DNA of 13,001 bases from contig JALGZU010000052.1 of the NCBI GenBank assembly GCA_025774735.1, positions 1 to 13,001 of the forward strand, written 5' to 3'. The number at the start of each line of letters is the position of its first letter. The stretch's first letter is position 1. Origin of the DNA: a candidate division LCP-89 bacterium (GTDB lineage: Bacteria; Electryoneota; B3-LCP). Made by a program: the position numbers and the translations under genes. Below, one piece after another: positions 8,001-13,001 of this stretch. Under the pieces are notes generated by a model, which was not told where the DNA came from, searched no databases, and was given only the letters and a program-made list of their open reading frames with translations.

Positions 8001-8169
8001 TTATACGGAGGAAGGGGATGTGACACTGAACGACCTGATGATGGGTTACGGATTTGGTGCCCGCGTTAACCTGGGGATCTTTCTGCTGCGTTGGGACGTC
8101 GCCTGGAGAACCTATTGGGATCGTACGGATAAACCTCGTTACTATTTCTCCCTGGGCGCGGAGTATTAG
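5050..8169 (+). CDS. Exported metallopeptidase / TolB-like propeller / Omp85-like barrel fusion
   Basis: A 1039-residue exported protein with three parts. (1) A signal peptide (KRSLCALLFVLAMIPNIASS, then Gln). (2) A peptidase-MA-like metallopeptidase domain, roughly 35-285: HELAH at 141-145 provides two zinc histidines and the catalytic Glu142, and FIEGLAEYE at 173-181 supplies the third ligand, probably Glu175. (3) Six PD40/TolB-type repeats at about 295-585, recognised by SPDG, WSPDG and YSPDG followed by LAFLSDR or VAFISDR and then DIYLL or EVYIA. A proline/threonine-containing linker follows. From about 655 to the end there are amphipathic strands and a typical outer-membrane C-terminus (YYFSLGAEY), with LANIRGALFMDTAGAWY resembling the last strands of Omp85/BamA proteins. 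The protein is probably anchored in the outer membrane with periplasmic protease and propeller. ATG 5050 is chosen because it directly precedes the signal peptide; ATG 5056 is equally possible. The frame is open further upstream to 4933, but that part overlaps ccsA. Confidence 0.8.
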   Translation: MAMLYSGKRSLCALLFVLAMIPNIASSQGFGKNKVQYFSQEWSFIQSEHFDVYFYQNGYTIAEFVVETAEDAYLQISKSYNYELRDRVTIITYPSHNAFESTNVTFSSPEEGVGGFTEFFKNRIVIPYEGSYEQLRHVTHHELAHAMMLEMIYGGGIGSILSSLSRMPMPLWFIEGLAEYESRNGWDTDSDLFMRDGTINGYIPPINQMGGFLNYKGGQSVLYYISERYGKEKISELLHRIKSARDVERGFKLALGLDINDLSKRWHKWLQGNYWPTVAELQDPGDIARRLTNHIKDRNFVNNSPALSPDGYQLAFLSDRSDYFDIYLLSVVDGKIKRKLLSGQTSAKFEELHWLRPGLSWSPDGEDLVFASKAGKSDALHVLNVEEAEVTRTIRFDLDGIFSPAYSPDGDRIAFVGMKNGQSDIYTVSLQSGELSNVTDDIFSDLDPSWSPDGRYVAFISDRGDHLGPPPDDFSIAQYDYRQSEVYIADTQAGTLQRITHSAAMERTPEWSPRDHMISYVSDRDGVYNLYLHDLDTGEYYPITNLLTGCFQPTWSRDGGLAFASFFDAGYDIFYLRDAFDPNLRRDLVEEETVTQVIIQEPVPLDTTAVPQDFGMSQTSQKTPMGRIIFDDRYQAVQEVEKVFLDSSDYMNAEGGYKINDYALRFSPDIVYASAAYSTFFGLQAMGLLLFSDILGNHQIYIGLNVYSDLENANADLLYLYLPKRINYGIGLYHKAYFFYIFDEDQGEYTYFRDKNFGFNLYAEYPLSRYSRLEGTFNFLGIERDSYDWLFDEYSYEEKRRVIMPGLAYVHDTILWGSTGPMNGTRARLAFYASPNLENYIDLSGAPEWGLDFQTVIVDARKYLKIANDYVFAVRGTAGFSEGSDPMRFFVGGENNWINRRYQGDIEGDIEDIYFSNFITPFRGGDYYATEGTRFALMNLEFRYPLVRHLILGWPLPIHLANIRGALFMDTAGAWYNDDFRGTTYTEEGDVTLNDLMMGYGFGARVNLGIFLLRWDVAWRTYWDRTDKPRYYFSLGAEY

Positions 8170-8237
8170 AGAGCAACGGCTCCGAGCTCTGCTGTCCGTG
8201 CTGGATGCCATCAACCGGGGATAGATGACCTGATTCT

Positions 8238-9008
8238 ATGCGCAACGCGATCACTCGCCTTGGGAAAACAACCAACTGCTTCTTCTCCGAATCCGGAGAA
8301 ATCTTCATCCTGCTCGGAAAGATCCTGTCCTATTCCGGCCGCCTCTTCAAAGACCGCGCCTTACTCTTTGAACAGATGATTAGTATAGGGTACAATTCCC
8401 TCCCCATCGTGATCATGGTCGGAGCATTCACGGGGGCCGTCTCAGCCTGGCAGACCAATTACCAGATCGAGGGGTACGTTCCCATCCGTTTTTTGGGATT
8501 GGCGACCTACAAAGCAGTGGTCATCGAATTGGGTCCCGTGTTGACGGCACTTATTCTGGCCGGACGCATCGGAGCATCGATCGCCGCGGAATTGGGCACG
8601 ATGAAGGTGACCGAACAGATCGACGCCCTGGAATCGCTTGCCATCAACGCAGTGCGCTACCTGGCAGTACCCCGATTCTTCGCCTCCCTCTTCATGATGC
8701 CGATTCTGGTCATCTTCGCCGATTTTATCGCCATCATCGGCGCGTTCTTAGTCGCGAATGCCTTTCTGGGGATCCCTACGCAGGTCTTCTTCAGCGAAAT
8801 TCCCACCTTCTTCAGCATCCACGATATTATGTCCGGTTTGTTGAAGGCGTTGATCTTCGGTGCGATTATCTCCCTGGTGGGATGCCACATCGGTTTCGCC
8901 ACCACGGGGGGAGCTGAGGGGGTTGGCAAATCCACGATCCGGTCTTTCGTCCTCTCCGCCATATTAATTCTCGTGGCGGACTATATCATGGCAATTCTGC
9001 TATTCTGA
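8238..9008 (+). CDS. mlaE: MlaE-family ABC transporter permease (phospholipid transport)
   Basis: A 256-residue inner-membrane permease of the MlaE family, the membrane part of the MCE lipid transporter that moves phospholipid between inner and outer membranes. The characteristic region is clear: ELGPVLTALILAGRIGASIA at 97-116, AELGTMKVTEQIDALESL at 117-134 (containing the coupling EQIDALE motif), and the following VRYLAVPRF. About five or six hydrophobic segments are visible and the length is typical (about 250-260). It lies ten bases upstream of a matching ATPase gene, the normal MlaE-MlaF pairing. There is no strong ribosome binding site before ATG 8238. The preceding stop is 68 bases upstream, so co-transcription with the barrel protein is plausible and would put two outer-membrane-related functions together. 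Confidence 0.93.
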   Translation: MRNAITRLGKTTNCFFSESGEIFILLGKILSYSGRLFKDRALLFEQMISIGYNSLPIVIMVGAFTGAVSAWQTNYQIEGYVPIRFLGLATYKAVVIELGPVLTALILAGRIGASIAAELGTMKVTEQIDALESLAINAVRYLAVPRFFASLFMMPILVIFADFIAIIGAFLVANAFLGIPTQVFFSEIPTFFSIHDIMSGLLKALIFGAIISLVGCHIGFATTGGAEGVGKSTIRSFVLSAILILVADYIMAILLF

Positions 9009-9018
9009 GGTAGATGCA

Positions 9019-9804
9019 TTGATCGAAATCGAGGGGTTGACAAAATCTTTCAACGACAAGCCGGTTCTGCGCGGGGTGGACCTGAAGATAGAGACCGGCG
9101 AATCGGTCGTCATTATCGGTCGGTCGGGCTGCGGCAAGAGTGTGCTGTTGAAGTTGCTGATCGGCTTACTTGAAGCCGACTCCGGGCGCATCATCATCGA
9201 CGGCGACGACATCACTCAACTGGATGAATCCGAACTGTACCGGGTCAGGCACAAGTTCGGAGTTCTCTTTCAGGGATCGGCCCTCTTCGATTCGTTCACG
9301 GTGCAGGATAACGTTACCCTCGGTTTGCGTGAACATACCGATATGGCCGATGAGGAGATGGCTAAAATCGCTGAAGAGAAACTGCGTCTGGTGGGTTTGC
9401 CGGACATCAAAAATCTGAAGCCCGCCGAACTATCCGGCGGGATGAAAAAGCGGGTCGGTCTGGCTCGAGCCATCGCCATGGATCCCCAGTATGTGCTCTA
9501 CGACGAACCCACCACCGGCCTGGATCCGATCATGGCCGACATTATCAATGAACTGATCCTGCGGCTTAATCACGAGCTGGACGTTACTACTATCGCGGTG
9601 ACACACGACATGGTTTCCGCTTACAAAGTCGCCGACCGCATCGTTATGCTGCATCGCGGAGTGATCCTCTTCAGCGGTACGCCTGATGAGGTTAAAAATT
9701 CCGATGATGCCGTTGTGCGTCAGTTCGTGGAGGGCATGGCCGAAGGTCCCATCAAACCCGTGCCGGTGGGGGGAATCAGTCTGAGGGATCACAGATCGGG
9801 TTAA
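9019..9804 (+). CDS. mlaF: MlaF-family ABC transporter ATPase (phospholipid transport)
   Basis: A 261-residue ATP-binding subunit that powers the MlaE permease. All motifs of an active ABC ATPase are present: Walker A GRSGCGKS at 34-41, Q-loop Gln85 in VLFQGSALF, signature LSGGM at 138-142, Walker B VLYDEP with Asp162 and Glu163, D-loop TTGLDP, and switch His196 in VTHD. The FDSFTVQDNV segment after the Q-loop is typical of the MlaF group. The start is TTG 9019, preceded by GAGGT at 9007-9011; the nearby ATG at 9014 reads into a stop at once. A C-terminal extension (AEGPIKPVPVGGISL) resembles the MlaF tail that contacts MlaB or stabilises the dimer, but this is inference. No MlaD/MCE gene follows, which is unusual. 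Confidence 0.94.
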   Translation: MIEIEGLTKSFNDKPVLRGVDLKIETGESVVIIGRSGCGKSVLLKLLIGLLEADSGRIIIDGDDITQLDESELYRVRHKFGVLFQGSALFDSFTVQDNVTLGLREHTDMADEEMAKIAEEKLRLVGLPDIKNLKPAELSGGMKKRVGLARAIAMDPQYVLYDEPTTGLDPIMADIINELILRLNHELDVTTIAVTHDMVSAYKVADRIVMLHRGVILFSGTPDEVKNSDDAVVRQFVEGMAEGPIKPVPVGGISLRDHRSG

Positions 9805-9813
9805 CAATTTTGA

Positions 9814-9830
9814 CAGAGATCAACACTCTG
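9814..9830 (+). repeat. Short inverted repeat between mlaF and the release-factor-like gene
   Basis: CAGAG at 9814-9818 and CTCTG at 9826-9830 form a 5-bp stem with a 7-base loop, inside the 87-base gap. It is followed by a C-run and, 16 bases later, a T-run, so it is not a clean terminator. It may be a regulatory site or chance. Confidence 0.25.
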
Positions 9831-9891
9831 AAACCACCCCCCCACGTTTTTCGTATAACTATTTACACCCCTCAAACATCAGGAGTCATCC

Positions 9892-11043
9892 ATGATCACC
9901 TACCCTGATATTGAAAACCTGCTCGATTTTCACTCTGAGAAACAGCCCATCATCAGCTTTTACCTGAATACAGACGGATCCCGGTTCTCACTCGATCAGC
10001 AGAAAGTCACAGCCCGCAACCTGATTCGAGAAGGCAAAAAGAGCGCGGAAGCAGCGTCTCTGGACGATGACGTTCGCACCAGTGTCCTCTCCGACCTTCG
10101 GAGAGTGGAAAAGTACCTGAATGACGAACTGACTCCCGGCTTCAAGCATAACGGCCTGGCTATGTTCACTTGCCGAGAAGCCGGTTTGTGGCAGGTCATT
10201 GAACTCCCCAGGCCGGTGCCGTCGAATCTGGTGCTGGAGCCGACTCTTCACGTCCGCCCACTGACGACCATCCTGGACGAATACCACCGTTTTGGCGTAT
10301 TGTTGTTGGATAAAAACCGGGCGGGACTGTACGAAGTGTACATCGGCGAGATCCTACAAGTCGAGCATGCTTTTAAAACGGCCGGAAAAGGATTGACCCT
10401 GGCGCCCATAGAGAGTCCCGGATCAGCCGACCGGGGCATGTCGAAACGGGATGAAGAAGAGACCCAGAAGCACTTCCGCCTGGTCGCCGATAATCTTCTG
10501 CACCTCTTTCACCGCCGCCATTACGAATATCTGGTCCTGGGCGGCCAGCAGCAGATCCTGGTGCAGTTTGAAAATTTCCTCCACCCGGCGCTAAAGGAAC
10601 GTCTGGTCGGTCATTTCGCCGCCGAACCCGGCAAGACGCGGCAATCGAAGATCTTAGAAGAGGTCGCCACCATCGAACGCGACGTGGAGAGCAAGACAGA
10701 GAAAAAGGCGATCGAACAATTGGTGAATTCCGCCCACGGGCGCGGCATGGCGGTGCTGGGTCTGGAAGAATCGCTGACCGCCCTGCAGATGGGAGCCGTT
10801 CATATCCTGTACGTTCAGGACGGCTGGCACGCGCCCGGCGTCCTCTGTCGTAACTGCGGTCTCTTCGGCATCGAAAAGGAGATCTGTCCCGGCTGCGGCA
10901 GCAAAACCACTCAGGTCGCCGACATGGTGGACGAAGTCATCGAAACCGCCATCAAAACGGGCAGCATCATCGAACACGTCCACCCCGATTCCGGCTTGGA
11001 AAAGCACGGCCGCATCGGAGCGGTGCTCCGTTTCAAGGTATAA
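9892..11043 (+). CDS. Bacterial aeRF1-like protein (baeRF / Balon-type), candidate ribosome-binding factor
   Basis: A 383-residue protein with the layout of archaeal/eukaryotic release factor 1 and Pelota. An N-terminal domain comes first (about 1-135). A middle domain starts with FGVLLLDKNRAGLYEVYIGE and includes a loop and helix at 173-206 (SADRGMSKRDEEETQKHF) followed by YEYLVLGGQQQILVQFENFL. A C-terminal domain has VLGLEESLTALQMGAVHILYV and a zinc ribbon (Cys319, 322, 332, 335; CxxC-x9-CxxC). The loop before the middle-domain helix, where true release factors carry the catalytic GGQ, reads GSADRGMS. Peptide release is therefore unlikely. Such proteins occur in many bacteria; some relatives (Balon) bind the ribosomal A site during hibernation, so ribosome protection or rescue is a reasonable inference. 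A good ribosome binding site (AGGAGT at 9881-9886) precedes ATG 9892. The protein is cytoplasmic. It ends five bases before the next gene, suggesting co-transcription. Confidence 0.7.
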   Translation: MITYPDIENLLDFHSEKQPIISFYLNTDGSRFSLDQQKVTARNLIREGKKSAEAASLDDDVRTSVLSDLRRVEKYLNDELTPGFKHNGLAMFTCREAGLWQVIELPRPVPSNLVLEPTLHVRPLTTILDEYHRFGVLLLDKNRAGLYEVYIGEILQVEHAFKTAGKGLTLAPIESPGSADRGMSKRDEEETQKHFRLVADNLLHLFHRRHYEYLVLGGQQQILVQFENFLHPALKERLVGHFAAEPGKTRQSKILEEVATIERDVESKTEKKAIEQLVNSAHGRGMAVLGLEESLTALQMGAVHILYVQDGWHAPGVLCRNCGLFGIEKEICPGCGSKTTQVADMVDEVIETAIKTGSIIEHVHPDSGLEKHGRIGAVLRFKV

Positions 11044-11048
11044 TCCAT

Positions 11049-12323
11049 ATGATTTCAAAGAGAGTGAGAATTGTACTGCTCCTCGGCATTTTCCTGAGCT
11101 GCACGCTGACCCTGAGGGCTCAGAATCTCCTGATTCCCATGGACCTGACCCAGACGGATCACCTGAAAGCCTACGGCGTCGCCTACTGGACGCTGGAACA
11201 GGGTGTCAACGTGGAATGGCTCCTGAACTACCGGGGCGGCAGCTTCCTGATCGCCGCATCGTCACCGCTGGAACGGCTCTGCCGCCTGAGGGGCGTCCGC
11301 TATGAGATCATCGGGGCGGGGGAGACCGTTGCCATTATGGGCGAGATCGAGCAGAAGAACATGGAGAGGATCCTGCTGGAAAAAGCTCCCCTGGTGGGCG
11401 TTTACGTCCCCCCTAACTTCCAGCCCTGGGATGACGCCGTCACCCTGGCCCTCGAATACGCCGAAATCCCCTACGACAAACTCTTCGATGAAGAGGTACT
11501 GGGAGGTAAACTCACCCAGTACGACTGGGTGCACCTGCACCACGAAGATTTCACCGGCCAGTACGGCAAGTTCTACGCCGTTTACCGGGGCGCACAGTGG
11601 TACGTCGAGCAGCAGGCTTTGTACGAGGAGATAGCGCATTCGCTGGGCTACAACACCGTTCAGGAGGAGAAAGAGGCAGTCGCCCGGGCCATCAAGGAGT
11701 ACGTCGGGCGGGGCGGCTTCATGTTCGCCATGTGTTCGGCCACCGACAGCTACGACATCAGCCTGGCAGCGGAAGGAGTGGACATCGCCGCGGCGGTCTT
11801 CGACGGCACCCCCTTCGATCCCGACTGTCAACGCAAGCTGGATTACAGCAAAAGCTTCGTCTTCGAGAACTTCACCCTGATCACCGATCCCCTGGTCTAC
11901 GAATTTTCCGACATCGACACCACGCCCAGGACAGGGCGGTCACCGCGGGGGGACATGCTGGACTACTTCACCCTCTTCGAGTTTTCGGCCAAGTATGATC
12001 CCGTTCCCACCATGCTGACGCAGTGCCACACCTCCGTCGTCAAGGGTTTCATGGGGCAGACCACGGCCTTCCAGAAGTCGCTGATCAAGAAAGAGATCAT
12101 CATCATGGGCGAAGTGGAGGGGTCCGATGAGGTGAAATACCTGCACGGCGATTTCGGCCAGGGGACTTTCACCTTCTACGGCGGCCACGACCCTGAAGAT
12201 TACCGCCACCAGATCGGCGACCCGCCTACCCAGTTGGAGCTCTACCCCAATTCGCCCGGTTACCGCCTGATATTGAACAACGTACTCTTCCCGGCGGCCC
12301 GCAAGCGGGAGCAGAAGACGTAG
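11049..12323 (+). CDS. Conserved secreted protein of unknown function (often labelled 'asparagine synthetase B' in FCB genomes)
   Basis: A 424-residue protein with a clear signal peptide: basic KRVR, a hydrophobic core VLLLGIFLSCTL, and a likely signal-peptidase-I site after Ala24 (LRA|QN). The mature part starts with LLIPMDLTQTDHLKAYGVAY, a stretch I recall from FCB-group proteins that databases call asparagine synthetase B. I see neither an N-terminal Cys nucleophile nor a PP-loop (SGGxDS), so that name is probably wrong. Other visible segments are YDWVHLHHEDFTGQYGKFYA, a glycine turn and possible nucleophile elbow GRGGFMFAMCSATDSYDISL, and an end with FTFYGGHDPEDYRHQIGDPP and YRLILNNVLFPAA. 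This pattern is loosely like the class-I amidotransferase/ThuA fold, which is an inference only. It should be periplasmic or surface-exposed. It starts five bases after the release-factor-like gene and is followed after 30 bases by the next gene. Confidence 0.7.
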   Translation: MISKRVRIVLLLGIFLSCTLTLRAQNLLIPMDLTQTDHLKAYGVAYWTLEQGVNVEWLLNYRGGSFLIAASSPLERLCRLRGVRYEIIGAGETVAIMGEIEQKNMERILLEKAPLVGVYVPPNFQPWDDAVTLALEYAEIPYDKLFDEEVLGGKLTQYDWVHLHHEDFTGQYGKFYAVYRGAQWYVEQQALYEEIAHSLGYNTVQEEKEAVARAIKEYVGRGGFMFAMCSATDSYDISLAAEGVDIAAAVFDGTPFDPDCQRKLDYSKSFVFENFTLITDPLVYEFSDIDTTPRTGRSPRGDMLDYFTLFEFSAKYDPVPTMLTQCHTSVVKGFMGQTTAFQKSLIKKEIIIMGEVEGSDEVKYLHGDFGQGTFTFYGGHDPEDYRHQIGDPPTQLELYPNSPGYRLILNNVLFPAARKREQKT

Positions 12324-12353
12324 TAACTAAACCTTAAATTCCCCGGATCCCAA

Positions 12354-13001
12354 ATGTCCAAATACCCCGAAATCGATCTGAACAAGGTCAAGCTCTATTC
12401 CATCGACCGGCGACAGAGCAAGGTCAAGCTGGATTTCCTGGGCAAACCGTCGGACACCGGATCGTCCTTTAAAGCCTGGTGGGACTCTCTGCCTCAAATT
12501 CTGGCCGCCGATGACCTGAAAGCCGTCGTAGAGGATATCGTCCAGGCGCGCAAGAAGGACAAGCCCGTCATCGCCATGATGGGAGCGCACGTCATCAAGG
12601 TGGGCCTGTCGCCCGTACTGATTGATCTCATGGAGGTGGGCGTCATCACCGCCGTCGCCATGAACGGGGCCGGCATTATCCACGACGTGGAGCTCTCCCA
12701 CTTCGGGCGAACGTCGGAGGACGTGGCTGCCAACCTGGCCGATGGCACTTTCGGCATGGCCGAAGAGACCGGCGATTTCATCAACCGGACGCTGAAGAAG
12801 GGCTTTGACGAAAAGCTTGGCCTGGGCGAAGCAATCGGCAGGGGGCTGGCCGAACAGAAGATCAAGAACCTGGACGTCAGTATCATGGGGCGAGCTTACC
12901 AGTTGGGCATCCCGGTCACCGTGCACGTGGCGGTGGGGACGGACATCGTCCACCAGCAGCCCTCTGCGGACGGCGCGGTCGTCGGCGAACTGTCGCACCG
13001 C
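12354..13001 (+). CDS. Deoxyhypusine synthase-like protein, incomplete at right edge
   Basis: The frame is open from ATG 12354 to the window end, giving 216 residues without a stop. The core PVIAMMGAHVIKVGLSPVLI (71-90) followed by ITAVAMNGAGIIHDVEL matches the deoxyhypusine synthase pattern of G-A-x-V, then G-L, then (T/N)GAxxxHD (here Asn104 to Asp111) that builds the NAD site. Later blocks, GMAEETGDFIN at 134-144, GLGEAIGRGL and IPVTVHVAVGTDIVHQQP at 186-203, belong to a bacterial branch I recall only as uncharacterised. Most bacteria lack hypusine, so the true substrate is unknown; a polyamine or another amine with an NAD-dependent step is a guess. The catalytic lysine of deoxyhypusine synthase would lie in the missing C-terminus. 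There is no clear ribosome binding site. It is 30 bases after the secreted-protein gene and is probably in the same transcript. Confidence 0.6.
   Translation, partial: MSKYPEIDLNKVKLYSIDRRQSKVKLDFLGKPSDTGSSFKAWWDSLPQILAADDLKAVVEDIVQARKKDKPVIAMMGAHVIKVGLSPVLIDLMEVGVITAVAMNGAGIIHDVELSHFGRTSEDVAANLADGTFGMAEETGDFINRTLKKGFDEKLGLGEAIGRGLAEQKIKNLDVSIMGRAYQLGIPVTVHVAVGTDIVHQQPSADGAVVGELSHR

Noticed and set aside
6982..8214. Long reverse-strand reading frame (410 codons) opposite the barrel domain
   Set aside because: It lies fully antisense to a well-supported coding region. Its translation shows no domain, signal or membrane pattern, and it is explained by codon bias of the forward gene.
9810..9815. 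Perfect TTGACA hexamer in the mlaF downstream gap
   Set aside because: No -10 hexamer lies 16-18 bases downstream (the region is C-rich). The nearest TATAAC at 9854 is too far, so no promoter is called.
12327..12998. Reverse-strand reading frame of 223 codons at the right end
   Set aside because: It is antisense to the deoxyhypusine synthase-like gene, whose forward translation has conserved motifs; the reverse product has none.

Overview
The window reads as chromosomal DNA (about 55% GC by eye) from a Gram-negative, uncultivated-type bacterium, most likely in or near the FCB group (Bacteroidota, Calditrichota, Marinimicrobia, KSB1 and relatives). The evidence is: outer-membrane beta-barrel proteins and an Mla-type lipid transporter; a near-consensus Bacteroidota-style promoter (TTG, 20 nt, TAnnTTTG) before the first rightward gene; signal peptides ending in '..A|Q' or '..S|Q'; and a secreted protein family I associate with that group. 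The exact phylum cannot be fixed from the sequence. No phage, insertion sequence, tRNA, rRNA or CRISPR array is visible. All genes after the first point rightward and are closely spaced.

Layout. (1) 1-515, leftward: the N-terminal part of an outer-membrane barrel protein that runs off the left edge and has no visible signal peptide. (2) 516-950: a divergent intergenic region with a promoter, an exact 14-bp tandem repeat and a predicted long untranslated leader. (3) 951-2605: a DUF362 protein and a PNP/MTAN-family nucleosidase. (4) 2606-2802: a possible weak terminator and a second promoter-like site. (5) 2803-5038: a YjbQ/UPF0047 protein, a membrane-anchored pilin-like small protein and a CcsA-type cytochrome c assembly protein. 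(6) 5050-8169: a very large exported protein that appears to join a HExxH metallopeptidase domain, a six-repeat TolB-like propeller and an Omp85-like barrel. (7) 8238-9804: MlaE permease and MlaF ATPase, with no MlaD gene following them. (8) 9892-11043: an archaeal/eukaryotic release-factor-1-like protein with a zinc ribbon and no GGQ at the expected loop. (9) 11049-12323: a secreted protein of unknown function. (10) 12354 to the right edge: a deoxyhypusine-synthase-like protein, incomplete.

Working picture. The middle of the window concerns the cell envelope: heme attachment to c-type cytochromes (CcsA), an outer-membrane protease/propeller/barrel protein, and lipid transport (MlaEF). The release-factor-like protein is the best candidate for an under-described function, probably ribosome protection or rescue. 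No single multi-gene defence or biosynthetic system stands out. The most interesting items are individual proteins with unusual architecture and transporter or assembly genes that lack their usual partners.
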